Part shown: positions 10,483-21,675 of the stretch, piece by piece
How the letters are laid out: every line of letters begins with the position of its first letter
Numbering within the stretch: the first letter of the stretch is position 1
Origin: Chitiniphilus shinanonensis DSM 23277
GTDB taxonomy: Bacteria > Pseudomonadota > Gammaproteobacteria > Burkholderiales > Chitinibacteraceae
Direction: 5' to 3'
NCBI RefSeq assembly: GCF_000374805.1
Contig: NZ_KB895338.1
Location: forward strand, 1-64,000
DNA length: 64,000 nt
Translations under genes and position numbers: made by a program
The notes under the pieces: model-generated
What the model was told of the DNA's origin: nothing
What the model saw: the letters and a program-made list of their open reading frames with translations, nothing else
Database searches by the model: none

Positions 10483-12745
10483 GCCCGGTTTCCTGGAACC
10501 AGTGGGTCAGCGGCGCGGGTGGCGCGGGTTTGGCGAACAAAAAGCCCTGCGCTTCGTCGCAACCCAGGCTGCGCAGCAGCGTGGCCTGGGCCGGGGATTC
10601 GACCCCTTCGGCAAGCACCTTGATGCCGAGCTTGTGTCCCAGGTTGATGACCATCTCGGCGATGCTGTAGGGGTTCTCGGAAAGTCCCATGTCGCGGATG
10701 AAGGCGCGGTCGATCTTCAGGCGGTCGGCGTGCAGCTTTTGCAAGTAGGCCAGCGAGGAGAAGCCGGTGCCGAAGTCATCGATGGCCACCGAGAGGCCCA
10801 GCGACTTCAGCCGCGCGATCTTGGCCATCACGTCCTCCGGTCGCGCCATGGCGACGCTTTCGGTGATCTCGACCTCGATCAGCGACGGCGCAAGCTGGTG
10901 CCGCGCCAGCGCTTCGGCCAGCAGGTCGATCAAGCCTTCGTGGTTGAACTGCACCATCGAGACGTTGATCGCCATGCGCAGCGCGCCCAGGCCCAGTGCG
11001 CGCCATTCGGCCAACTGCGAACACACCTGTTCCACCAGCCAGTTGCCCAGGTCGAGGATCAGGCCGGACTGTTCCGCCAGCGGGATGAAGCGATCGGGCG
11101 GGATGAAGCTGCCGTCGGGCTGTGGCCAGCGCGCCAGCGCTTCCACGCCGACGATCTCGCCGCTGTCGAGGGCGATCTGCGGCTGGTAATACACGGTGAG
11201 CTGGCCCTGGCGGATGGCGCTTTCCAGGTCGTGCAGCAGATCGAGCCGCCGGCGCGAGGCGCGGCTCATGGCGGGGGAGTACCAGGTCAGCTCGCCTCGA
11301 TCCTTGTCGGCGCGCTTGGCCTGGTTGAGGGCGATGGTCACGTCCTTGAGGCAGCCGATGCCGGTGGGCTCGGTATCGGTCAGGCGGGCCGCGGCGGCGG
11401 CGATCTGCACTCGCAGCCGGTGCGACGCCACGGCGAACGGACGGTCGAACGCTTCGAACAGCGGCGCGAAGTGCTCCGCCGTATAGGGGCCGACCACGCC
11501 GAAGAGATCCACCCCCAGGCGCGCCAGCGTGGTGGCGGGCGGCACCAGCGGCCGCAACCGCTGCGCCACGCTTTGCAGCAGCTGATCGCCGATCAGGTGG
11601 CCGAGCGCGTCGTTGATCTGCGAGAACTGCTCGATATCCAGCAGTACGACCACGTCGTCCTGCGATGGCGCCTTGAGCAATTGATCGAGCCGCGCGACGA
11701 AATGGGTACGGTTGGGCAGGTAGGTGAGCGGATCGATATAGGCCAGATCCTGCAACTGGCGGAACAGCGCCACGTTCTCGAAGCCGATGGCGATGTTGGT
11801 GCAGAACACTTCCAGCAGCTGGCGTTCGTCCTTGGCCAGCGGGCGCTGGGTGCAAAGGTAGATGGCGGCTTCCTGGTCGTGCGGCCGGTTCAGGTAGAGG
11901 ACGGCGAAATCCGGGGTGTAGAGCGGGCTGCGCGAGCGGATGGCATGGCCGATGGCATTGAGCACCAGCGGATCCTGCAGGGAGCCGAGTGGTTGTCCGA
12001 CCAGCGATTGGAGCTTGCCGGCGGCGCTGACGATCAGCCAGGCGTGCGGCGGACGCGCTCCGGGCGTGCTGGGTTGGTGGATGCAGATCAGCCCATGTTG
12101 CGGCAGCCCGAGCAGGGCGATCAGGTGCGCCAGCGCACCGGCCGCGAAGCTTTCCTGGGTGCGACGCTCGAACAGCGAGGCGGATGCCTCGATGATCATC
12201 TCCAGGCCCCGCCGGCTGGCGTTGACGGCCTTGAGCTGTTGATACGAGCGGATGGCGGTGGTCAGCGTGGTCTGGAGGCGGATCTGCGTCAGTTCCGACT
12301 TGGTCTTGTAGTCGTTGATGCCGTAGTCGCGGATCACCGAATACTCGGGCGCGTAGCCGGGGTGGCCGGTACGCAGCACGATGCGTAGTTCTTTCAGGTT
12401 CAACTGCTGGCGGATGGCGCGCGCGACGGCCAGGCCGTCCTCGGCGCCATTCATCACCACGTCGAGCAGCACCACGGCGATGTCCGGCTCGCGCGACAGC
12501 ATCTGCAGTGCGTCGTCGCCGCTGTAGGCGTGCAGCAATTCCAGCGGCCGGTCGAGGATGACCTCGTCCTTCAGCGCGAAGGAGGTGGCGAGGTGGACGT
12601 CCGGCTCGTCGTCGACCACCAGGATGCGCCAGCGCTCGGGAACGACTTCCTCGCTGCCATCGGCTTCTTCCCCGGCGAAGGTCAGGGGGGACTCGTAGGC
12701 GCTGAACTGGGCATTGGCATCCATGGGGTCGACTCTAGCGTCCAT
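10466..12745 (-). CDS. Response regulator with DUF3369, degenerate GGDEF and intact EAL (c-di-GMP phosphodiesterase)
   Basis: Domains in order: a receiver (ILVVDDEP at 41-48, phospho-acceptor Asp95 in VVLLDVVMNG), DUF3369 (about 170-330), a GGDEF fold whose active-site motif reads GVDLF at 411-415, and an EAL domain (EAL at 535-537, DDFGTGFSSLAYL near 670). The GGDEF site has lost the catalytic residues, while the EAL metal-binding residues look intact, so it probably breaks down c-di-GMP in response to phosphorylation by an unlinked kinase. Starts at MDARVDPMDA; an internal Met8 start is possible and neither has a clear ribosome binding site. A PilZ-containing cellulose synthase elsewhere in the window is a possible downstream target. 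Confidence 0.92.
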   Translation of the reverse strand: MDARVDPMDANAQFSAYESPLTFAGEEADGSEEVVPERWRILVVDDEPDVHLATSFALKDEVILDRPLELLHAYSGDDALQMLSREPDIAVVLLDVVMNGAEDGLAVARAIRQQLNLKELRIVLRTGHPGYAPEYSVIRDYGINDYKTKSELTQIRLQTTLTTAIRSYQQLKAVNASRRGLEMIIEASASLFERRTQESFAAGALAHLIALLGLPQHGLICIHQPSTPGARPPHAWLIVSAAGKLQSLVGQPLGSLQDPLVLNAIGHAIRSRSPLYTPDFAVLYLNRPHDQEAAIYLCTQRPLAKDERQLLEVFCTNIAIGFENVALFRQLQDLAYIDPLTYLPNRTHFVARLDQLLKAPSQDDVVVLLDIEQFSQINDALGHLIGDQLLQSVAQRLRPLVPPATTLARLGVDLFGVVGPYTAEHFAPLFEAFDRPFAVASHRLRVQIAAAAARLTDTEPTGIGCLKDVTIALNQAKRADKDRGELTWYSPAMSRASRRRLDLLHDLESAIRQGQLTVYYQPQIALDSGEIVGVEALARWPQPDGSFIPPDRFIPLAEQSGLILDLGNWLVEQVCSQLAEWRALGLGALRMAINVSMVQFNHEGLIDLLAEALARHQLAPSLIEVEITESVAMARPEDVMAKIARLKSLGLSVAIDDFGTGFSSLAYLQKLHADRLKIDRAFIRDMGLSENPYSIAEMVINLGHKLGIKVLAEGVESPAQATLLRSLGCDEAQGFLFAKPAPPAPLTHWFQETGLKVAV

Positions 12746-12981
12746 GGCGGTCCGGGGAGAGGGCTACCGGATGAGGGAATGCCGCAGGAAATAAGGAAAA
12801 AGACACGACAACTCCGGCATAGAGGGCTTCACTCTTGATAGCCGTTTCGGAATGGGAATGCCAATTTTTGTAAGGAAGCGTGGCGGGGTTATTTCAAACG
12901 ATTCTGTCGGGAATCTGGTCGGTCGGCGTGGGTTTGGTCGGGCCGCTGCGCCGCGTATCCAGTACCGGGTGGCGATCTGGT

Positions 12982-13434
12982 CTAGGTCTCGTCCATGTCG
13001 CCGCCGACCACGGTATAGATGGCTTCCATCGAGAAGCCGCGTGCCGCCAGAAAGCGCAATTGGCGTGCGCGCTCGCGGGCGTCGGCGGGTGGTGTGCCGA
13101 ACTTGCGGCGCCAGACCTCGCGCGCGCGCTCGGTTTCGCTGCCCTGCAAAGGGTCGAGCGCGGCATCGATGGCGTCGGCCGCGACACCCTTGGTGCGCAA
13201 TTCGGCCTTGAGGCGCGCCCCGCCGTAGCGGGCGGCCCGACTGTGCGCCCAGCTTTCGGCGAAGCGCGCATCGGACAGCCAGCCGCGCTGTTCGAAGTCG
13301 TCCAGCAGTTGGTCCAACTCCATGTCTTCCTCGGCGTGCGGTTTGAGCTTGCGCTGCAACTCCAGACGCGAGTGCTCGCGGCGGGCGAGCAGGGCCAGGG
13401 CGCGCTGGCGAAGGCTGGGTGGCGGGTTGGGCAA
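12982..13434 (-). CDS. recX: RecX, regulatory protein of RecA
   Basis: RecX binds RecA filaments and limits their growth. The frame has no ATG; the TTG at 13434 is the best start because AGGA lies 8 nt before it, and it gives a 150-residue protein opening LPNPPPSLRQRALALLARRE. Family features include SRLELQRKL, LLDDFEQRGWLSDARFAE, the Arg/Gly-rich RAARYGGARLKAELRTKGV, and a helical C-terminal repeat. It follows recA by 76 bases on the same strand, separated by a 12-bp hairpin that should reduce read-through, as expected for recA-recX pairs. Confidence 0.92.
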   Translation of the reverse strand: MPNPPPSLRQRALALLARREHSRLELQRKLKPHAEEDMELDQLLDDFEQRGWLSDARFAESWAHSRAARYGGARLKAELRTKGVAADAIDAALDPLQGSETERAREVWRRKFGTPPADARERARQLRFLAARGFSMEAIYTVVGGDMDET

Positions 13435-13466
13435 AAGGGTGATCCTGAAAGCGGGGAGGGCAAACG

Positions 13467-13494
13467 AACAAGGCGAGCCGGGGCTCGCCTTGTT
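13467..13494 (-). terminator. Hairpin between recA and recX (attenuator)
   Basis: AACAAGGCGAGC (13467-13478) pairs perfectly with GCTCGCCTTGTT (13483-13494) around a 4-nt loop. The T run behind it on the minus strand is poor, so partial termination is likely. Confidence 0.7.
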
Positions 13495-13510
13495 ACGCGG
13501 GGTCGTTCGT

Positions 13511-14569
<1,059 letters not shown>

Positions 14570-14625
14570 GACACCTGCCCGTGTGAGTGGAAATTCGGCC
14601 CTGGGGCCAACGTGTGGTTGCGGCG

Positions 14626-14644
14626 ATTATAGAACGAATGTTCT
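14626..14644 (-). promoter_or_regulatory. recA promoter -10 and overlapping GAAC-N4-GTTC palindrome (candidate LexA operator)
   Basis: On the minus strand TATAAT occupies 14631-14626. Directly upstream and touching it, 14631-14644 reads AGAACGAATGTTCT on the plus strand, with GAAC and GTTC arms spaced by 4. The -35 is weak. The position between -35 and -10 is ideal for a repressor. The motif fits the Gram-positive-type LexA box (GAAC-N4-GTTC) rather than the CTGT-N8-ACAG usual in beta- and gammaproteobacteria; binding by LexA is inferred. Confidence 0.55.
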
Positions 14645-14681
14645 GTAAAAGAAAAGCGGCGGTTGCGTGACGCCGGGGGCG

Positions 14682-16526
14682 TCAGCCGCCGGGGATGTCG
14701 CGTCCCTCGGGCAGGGTGAAATAGAAAGTAGCGCCGTCGCCGGGCACGCCCTTGGCCCAGATGCGTCCGCCGTGACGCTGGACGATGGCCTGGGCGATGG
14801 CGAGGCCGATGCCGTTGCCCTCGTACTCGCCGGGCGGTTGCAGGCGCTGGAACGGCAGGAACAGCCGGATCACCTGGGCCATGTCGAAGCCGATGCCGTT
14901 GTCGCTGATCTGGTAGACCTGCTGGCCATTGGCTTCGTGCACTTCCAGCGCGATGGTCGGTTCGACCGCGTGGTTGGTGAACTTCCAGGCGTTGTCGAGC
15001 AGGTTGTACAGCACGATGCGGATCAGCTTGGGGTCGGCGCTGGCCATCAGGCAGTCGGGCAGCCTGACCGCCACATGGCGATCCGGTTGCAGTGCGCGCA
15101 GCTCCTCGACGATCTCCTCGGCGATGGTCGCCAGGTCCACCGGCTGCCGGCGGATCTCGGAGCGGGACAGCCGCGACAGGGTGAGCAGGTCATCCACCAG
15201 CACACCCATGTGGCGCATGGTGCTGCGCATGCGCATCACGTAGTTGCGTGCGCGCTCGTCCAGCTTGTCGCCGTAGTCTTCCAACAGCACCTCGATATAG
15301 CCCTCGATGGTCCGCAACGGCGAGCGCAGGTCGTGCGACACCGATTGGGCGAAGGTTTCCAGCTCGTGGTTGGCCGCGGCCAGTGCGCGGGTGCTCAACT
15401 CGATGCCTTCCTCCAAGTGGTTGCGGTATTTCTCCAGTTCGATCTCGGCTTCCTTGCGGGCGGAGATGTCGATCAGGAAGCCTTGCAGGTGGTGGCCGTC
15501 GGCGCCGTGCCGGTGCTCGGCGATCAGCAGTACCCAGACCGTGCGCTGGTCCTTGGCGAGCAGGCGGCACTCGAATTCGGTGGGCGCGTCGCCGCGCACT
15601 TCGGTGAACAACTGGTAGGCGAGGTGGCGGTCGTTGGGGTGCAGGTAGGTGGAAAGGAAGTTCTCGTGGTACCAGACCGATTGCGGGTAGCCGAGCAGTT
15701 GCTCCGCCTGCGGCCCGACGTAGACGAAGCGCCATTCCTCGGGGTTGGCATCCCACGGGATGACGCGGGTCGATTCCACCAGCCGCTGGAAACGTCCCTG
15801 GCTGGCGCGCAGGGCGGATTCGATATGCCGGCGGCTGATCAGATCCGCTTCCAGTTGCAGGTTCTTCTGTTCCAGGGTGTCGAACATCGCCTTGAGCGAT
15901 TGTCGGGTGGCTTCGAGGCCATGCCCCAGCTGTCCCAGTTCGTCCTCGCGGTGCCAGATGAAGGGCTGGTCGAGTTGCTGGCCGGCCAGGCGCTTGGCCT
16001 GATTGGTCAGCGCATTGAGCGGCTTGAGCACGCGCGAGTGGATCAGGAACAGGATCAGGCCCAGGCTGAAGGCCAGCTGCACCAGCACCGACGCGATAGT
16101 CTGGCGCTGTTCGTTGCGGATCATGGCGATGGCCCGGCCATCGTCGAACTCGACCGTCACCTTGCCGATCTGCGCGCCTTGCTTGGTCACCACGCGGTTC
16201 AATGAATAGAGCTGGCCCTGGCGCCGCTCCGGTCGGTTGGCGCTGAGGAAGGTGCCCAGCGTGTTGTCGCTGATCACCACACGCACCACGCGCTCGTCGC
16301 TCATCACCGAATCGAGCAGGGGACGGCCCGATTCGGGCGACAGGTTCCACAGCGGTTCCTGCATGCCCAGCATCAGGATGTCGGCCAGCCGCCCGTGGTC
16401 GCGCGCCATCTGCTCACGCGCTTCGCCCAGCTGGGATTCGAGTCGCATGTAGCCGGCGATGCTGGCGGGCAGGAGCAGGCCCGCCAGGATGGCGAGAATC
16501 AGGGCGGTACGCAGCGATAGGGTCAT
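14682..16526 (-). CDS. Membrane sensor histidine kinase with HAMP and PAS
   Basis: The 614 residues run: an N-terminal membrane helix (about 8-26), a periplasmic sensing domain (about 30-140) with QEPLWNLSPESG, a second membrane helix (about 145-165), HAMP (VLKPLNALTNQAKRLAGQQL), a PAS domain (about 245-355), HisKA with the phospho-acceptor His398 in SVSHDLRSPLRT, and a HATPase_c domain with N-box NLLDNAWKFT, G1 DNGIGFD and G2 GNGIGLAIA. No response regulator gene is adjacent; the nearest receiver is in the EAL protein about 2 kb away, past recA-recX, and pairing is unproven. It starts 48 bases from the recA upstream region, with no shared operon evident. Confidence 0.93.
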   Translation of the reverse strand: MTLSLRTALILAILAGLLLPASIAGYMRLESQLGEAREQMARDHGRLADILMLGMQEPLWNLSPESGRPLLDSVMSDERVVRVVISDNTLGTFLSANRPERRQGQLYSLNRVVTKQGAQIGKVTVEFDDGRAIAMIRNEQRQTIASVLVQLAFSLGLILFLIHSRVLKPLNALTNQAKRLAGQQLDQPFIWHREDELGQLGHGLEATRQSLKAMFDTLEQKNLQLEADLISRRHIESALRASQGRFQRLVESTRVIPWDANPEEWRFVYVGPQAEQLLGYPQSVWYHENFLSTYLHPNDRHLAYQLFTEVRGDAPTEFECRLLAKDQRTVWVLLIAEHRHGADGHHLQGFLIDISARKEAEIELEKYRNHLEEGIELSTRALAAANHELETFAQSVSHDLRSPLRTIEGYIEVLLEDYGDKLDERARNYVMRMRSTMRHMGVLVDDLLTLSRLSRSEIRRQPVDLATIAEEIVEELRALQPDRHVAVRLPDCLMASADPKLIRIVLYNLLDNAWKFTNHAVEPTIALEVHEANGQQVYQISDNGIGFDMAQVIRLFLPFQRLQPPGEYEGNGIGLAIAQAIVQRHGGRIWAKGVPGDGATFYFTLPEGRDIPGG

Positions 16527-16916
16527 CGATCGTTGGCTCGTTCGCGGGATGCGCCGCGTAGTCTAGGGCCTGTTCGTCCTAAACACGAGCGCGCCCGGGT
16601 GCGCCGTGTCCGGTTGTCTCCATCTGGTACCGCCGCGTGTTGCACGCCTCGGCGGGATCGATGGTCGTGGCGGTTGGGAATGCCGTTGTCTGACCAGGCG
16701 CAGGCAATTCTGACCCATCGGCGATGACGCGTGCCGATTTCCGGGCGGTAGCCGGCCGTTTGTTCTGTAGTGTGGCCGAAGTATCGGCGATAAACGAGGG
16801 GAATCACTGACGCCCATGCTTTCGGAGTGGCGACGCATTCTGCTTGATGGTGCGCAGGCCCGGGGGCCGGCCGACGCGGCATAATCCGGGGCCTGGATCG
16901 ACGATAGGAGAGGCAG
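16527..16916 (+). other. Intergenic region upstream of dadA, no supported gene
   Basis: About 390 bases between divergent genes (histidine kinase and dadA). I see no coding region with credible start and codon use. The end holds a good ribosome binding site (AGGAGA at about 16907-16912) for dadA. No convincing sigma70 promoter stands out. Confidence 0.5.
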
Positions 16917-18176
16917 ATGCGGATAGCGGTACTGGGTGCCGGGGTCATCGGGGTGACGTCGGCTTGGTTCCTGGCGCGCGCCGGCCACGAGGTGACGGTG
17001 ATCGAGCGTGCGCCGGAAGTGGCGCGCGAGACCAGCTACGCCAACGGCGGACAGATCTCGGTATGTCATGCCGAGCCGTGGGCCAACCCGAAGGCGCCGT
17101 GGAAGGCGCTGCAATGGTTGGGCGAGGAGGATGCGCCGCTGCTGTTTCGTCTGCGCGCCGATCCGGCGCTGTGGCGCTGGGGGCTGGGCTTCCTGCGCGA
17201 GTGCCCGCCGGCCCGCGCCCGCGCCAACCTGCAGAACCTGGTCCGCCTGGGTCTGTACAGTCGCGGCATCCTGCAAGACTTGCGTTCCGAGCTGGGGCTG
17301 CAATACGACGCGCGCACCGAGGGCATCCTGCATTACTACACCGAGCTCGCCGAATTCGAAGCGGCGATTCCTGCTGCGGCGGCCATGCGCGAAGTGGGGC
17401 TGGACCGCCAGGTCAAGCAGGCGCACGAGTGCCTCGCCATCGAGCCCGCGCTGGCGGCGTCGCGACGTCCCATCGTCGGTGGTACCTATACGCCGTCGGA
17501 CGAATCGGGCGACGCGCGCAAGTTCACCGACCAGCTGGCGCAGCATGCGACGGCGCTGGGGGTGACGTTCCGCTACGACTGTGTGATCGACCATTTCGTG
17601 CGCGAGGGCGATCGCATTGCCGGCGTGCGCCTGGTGACGCCGGAAGGCCCGGAGCTGCTGGCGGCCGATGCCTTCGTGGTCTGCCTGGGCAGCTACAGCC
17701 CGTTGCACCTGGCACCGCTGGGAATCCGCCTCAACCTTTACCCCGCCAAGGGCTACTCGGCGACCATTCCGGTGCGTCCTGGTCAGCAGGGGCCGACGGT
17801 CAGTCTTACCGACGATGGCTACAAACTGGTGTTCTCACGCCTGGGCGACCGGTTGCGCGTGGCAGGGACGGCGGAGTTCAATGGCTACGACCTGTCGTTG
17901 AACCGCATCCGCTGCGAGGCGTTGGTCGCGCGCACCCGTGAGATCTTCCCGGACGGCGCGGATTACGATGCCGCCGAATTCTGGTGCGGCCTGCGGCCGG
18001 CGACGCCGAGCAACCTGCCTTATATCGGCGCGACGCGTTACGCCAATCTCTACCTGAACACCGGCCACGGCACGCTGGGCTGGACCGAGGCGTGCGGTTC
18101 GGGGTTGGCGATCGCCGACATCATCGGCGGCCGGCGGCCCGAGGTGGATTTCCCGTTCACCGGGTTGGCGGCCTGA
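16917..18176 (+). CDS. dadA: D-amino acid dehydrogenase, FAD-dependent subunit
   Basis: DadA oxidises D-amino acids, chiefly D-alanine, to 2-oxo acids and passes electrons to the respiratory chain at the inner membrane. The 419 residues match the family. The FAD-binding GxGxxG is at the very start (VLGAGVIGVTSAWFLARAGH), then VIERAPEVARETSYANGGQI, the DadA signature A-N-G-G-Q-I-S, and the closing block WCGLRPATPSNLPYIG followed by NTGHGTLGWTEACGSG. No alanine racemase gene is beside it. The start at the ATG 16917 follows AGGAGAGGC. Confidence 0.95.
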   Translation: MRIAVLGAGVIGVTSAWFLARAGHEVTVIERAPEVARETSYANGGQISVCHAEPWANPKAPWKALQWLGEEDAPLLFRLRADPALWRWGLGFLRECPPARARANLQNLVRLGLYSRGILQDLRSELGLQYDARTEGILHYYTELAEFEAAIPAAAAMREVGLDRQVKQAHECLAIEPALAASRRPIVGGTYTPSDESGDARKFTDQLAQHATALGVTFRYDCVIDHFVREGDRIAGVRLVTPEGPELLAADAFVVCLGSYSPLHLAPLGIRLNLYPAKGYSATIPVRPGQQGPTVSLTDDGYKLVFSRLGDRLRVAGTAEFNGYDLSLNRIRCEALVARTREIFPDGADYDAAEFWCGLRPATPSNLPYIGATRYANLYLNTGHGTLGWTEACGSGLAIADIIGGRRPEVDFPFTGLAA

Positions 18177-18230
18177 CGCATCGCGCAGGCGGGCCGCCTT
18201 TGGGCGAAGCGCAATCCGCCGTGCTGCAAA

Positions 18231-18261
18231 AACAAAACCCCGCGAAAGCGGGGTTTTGTTT
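18231..18261 (+). terminator. Bidirectional terminator between dadA and guaB
   Basis: A perfect 12-bp stem (ACAAAACCCCGC / GCGGGGTTTTGT) with a GAAA loop at 18232-18259, flanked by A and T runs on both sides, so it can end transcription of dadA (plus) and guaB (minus). Confidence 0.92.
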
Positions 18262-18278
18262 GACCTGAAAAAGCACGT

Positions 18279-19829
<1,551 letters not shown>

Positions 19830-19869
19830 TCATGGGACACGAGCGCGATCGATCGCGCCAAGGGGGAAG

Positions 19870-21024
19870 ATGGATCAGCCGACCAAGCAAGCCGGCCGTG
19901 CCACGGCCTTGATCCTGTCCGGCGGCGGCGCCAGGGCCGCGTACCAAGTGGGCGTGCTGCTGGCGGTGGCGCGCGTGCATTGCCGTTCGCGGAACAATCC
20001 TTTTCCCATCATCTGCGGCACCTCGGCAGGCGGCATCAATGCCGCGGCGCTGGCGGCCGGCGCCACCGACTTCCGCCTCGCGGTGCGGCAACTGGCGCGC
20101 GCCTGGCTGTCGTTGACGCCCGAGCAGGTCTATCGTGCCACCTTGCCGGCCCTGTTCGGGCGCGCCGCACATTGGGTGTTGTCGCTGGTGCTGGGTGGCC
20201 TGGGGCGATTCAACCCGCGTTCCTTCCTGGACAACCGTCCACTGACTGAACTGCTCGGCCGCATGATCGACTTCGACGGCATCGGACGGGCTGTCGCCGC
20301 GGGGCAATTGCAGGCCTTGTCGATCACCGCCTCCGGCTACACCACGGGGCAGTCGGTCAGCTTCTTTCAGGGAAACGACGCGTTGCAGGGCTGGCAACGC
20401 GCCCAGCGCCTGGGGGTGCGTACGCGGATCGAGCCTGCGCATCTGCTGGCGTCGAGCGCGATTCCGTTCGTGTTTCCCGCGGCGCGGATCCACCGCGAGT
20501 ATTTCGGAGACGGCTCGGTGCGCCAGGTGGCGCCGATCAGCCCGGCGATCCATCTCGGAGCCGGCCGCGTGCTGGTGATCGGGGTGGCGCCCAGTGCCGA
20601 GGCGGGGCCTGCGCGCGAGAAGACGGTCGCCTACCCGTCGCTGGCCCAGGTGGCGGGGCACCTGCTCGACAGTATTTTCATCGATGGCCTGGAATCCGAT
20701 CTGGAGCGGGTGCGGCGCATCAACCGGACCGTGGAGCGACTGACACCCGAGGAGCGCGCCCACTTGGGGCTGCGCCCGGTGGAGGTGCTGAGCATCCGGC
20801 CGTCCCGACCGCTGGAGCGCCTGGTGATGCCACATCGTTCCACCTTTCCGCCAGGTTTGCGTTTCCTGCTGGGCGGGCTGGGGGCATTCCGGCGCCAGGG
20901 CTCGGTGCTGGCGAGCTACGTGTTGTTTCACCACCAGTACACCCGGCAACTGATCCGCCTGGGTTATCGCGACGCCATGGCGCAGCGCGAGGCGCTCGCG
21001 GTATTCCTCGGCGATGCCGGCTGA
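19870..21024 (+). CDS. Patatin-like phospholipase family protein
   Basis: A 384-residue lipid acyl hydrolase. The oxyanion-hole motif [12 protein letters not shown] is at 17-28, the nucleophile elbow GTSAG at 50-54 (Ser52), and the dyad Asp is in FGDGSV (Asp214). No signal peptide or membrane helix is visible, so the protein is probably cytoplasmic or peripheral. Bacterial patatins hydrolyse phospholipids or act as effectors; the substrate is not known here. It stands alone, with GGGGGAAG before the ATG, on the opposite strand to guaB, sharing a short intergenic region. Confidence 0.9.
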   Translation: MDQPTKQAGRATALILSGGGARAAYQVGVLLAVARVHCRSRNNPFPIICGTSAGGINAAALAAGATDFRLAVRQLARAWLSLTPEQVYRATLPALFGRAAHWVLSLVLGGLGRFNPRSFLDNRPLTELLGRMIDFDGIGRAVAAGQLQALSITASGYTTGQSVSFFQGNDALQGWQRAQRLGVRTRIEPAHLLASSAIPFVFPAARIHREYFGDGSVRQVAPISPAIHLGAGRVLVIGVAPSAEAGPAREKTVAYPSLAQVAGHLLDSIFIDGLESDLERVRRINRTVERLTPEERAHLGLRPVEVLSIRPSRPLERLVMPHRSTFPPGLRFLLGGLGAFRRQGSVLASYVLFHHQYTRQLIRLGYRDAMAQREALAVFLGDAG

Positions 21025-21153
21025 CGGGGCTGCAATCGCCTGCGGTGCACCGCCGTGCCTGCGTATCAGCATTTTGTGATGTGCGCTTTGGCGTTGCCTC
21101 GGCGCGGCGTTACAATCGCCCGATTGAAAAAAGCAATCGACAAGGAGTGGGGC

Positions 21154-21675
21154 ATGGCCCACTGGCGTCTGTGGTTCCTGGTCTTGTTTCTGGCCTGTTG
21201 CGGCATGATCGGTTTCGCGATGTATCACCAGATCTACAACTGGGTGATGCCGTGTCTGATGTGCGTCTACCAGCGACTGGCGGTGATCGCCTTTGGTTTG
21301 CTCTCATTGCTGGCCGTGTTCTGGAAGCCGGGCTCGCGCCGCGGGGTGATGGTGCTGGGTACGCTGTTGTCGCTGGCCACGCTGGGCGGCGCGGCCAGCG
21401 CAATCTGGAATCTGCGCCTGCAATACGGCCCGGCCGATCCCAACCTGGCCTGCGCCTCCAGCCTGCCGTTCCCGATCGACCTGAACGATCCGGATTGGCC
21501 GCATTGGCTGGTGGCGTTGATCCGTCCCGTCGGCAGCTGTTCCAGCGTTGACTTCACCTTGTTCGGCATCACCATGCCGGCTCTGGTGCTGGTGACGATG
21601 CTGGTGTTGCTGGGCCTGACCTATGCCCTGTGCGCACGCCGCAATCGCGAGCTGAAGAGGAAGTTCTGGGTATGA
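21154..21675 (+). CDS. dsbB: Disulfide bond formation protein B
   Basis: DsbB sits in the inner membrane with four helices, reoxidises periplasmic DsbA and passes electrons to quinone. The 173-residue protein keeps both redox pairs: Cys34-Cys37 (PCLMC) in the first periplasmic loop and Cys100 and Cys129 in the second (NLACASSLPF, GSCSSVDF). The ATG at 21154 follows AAGGAG by 6 nt. Its stop codon overlaps the start of oxyR (ATGA at 21672-21675), implying translational coupling. Confidence 0.96.
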   Translation: MAHWRLWFLVLFLACCGMIGFAMYHQIYNWVMPCLMCVYQRLAVIAFGLLSLLAVFWKPGSRRGVMVLGTLLSLATLGGAASAIWNLRLQYGPADPNLACASSLPFPIDLNDPDWPHWLVALIRPVGSCSSVDFTLFGITMPALVLVTMLVLLGLTYALCARRNRELKRKFWV

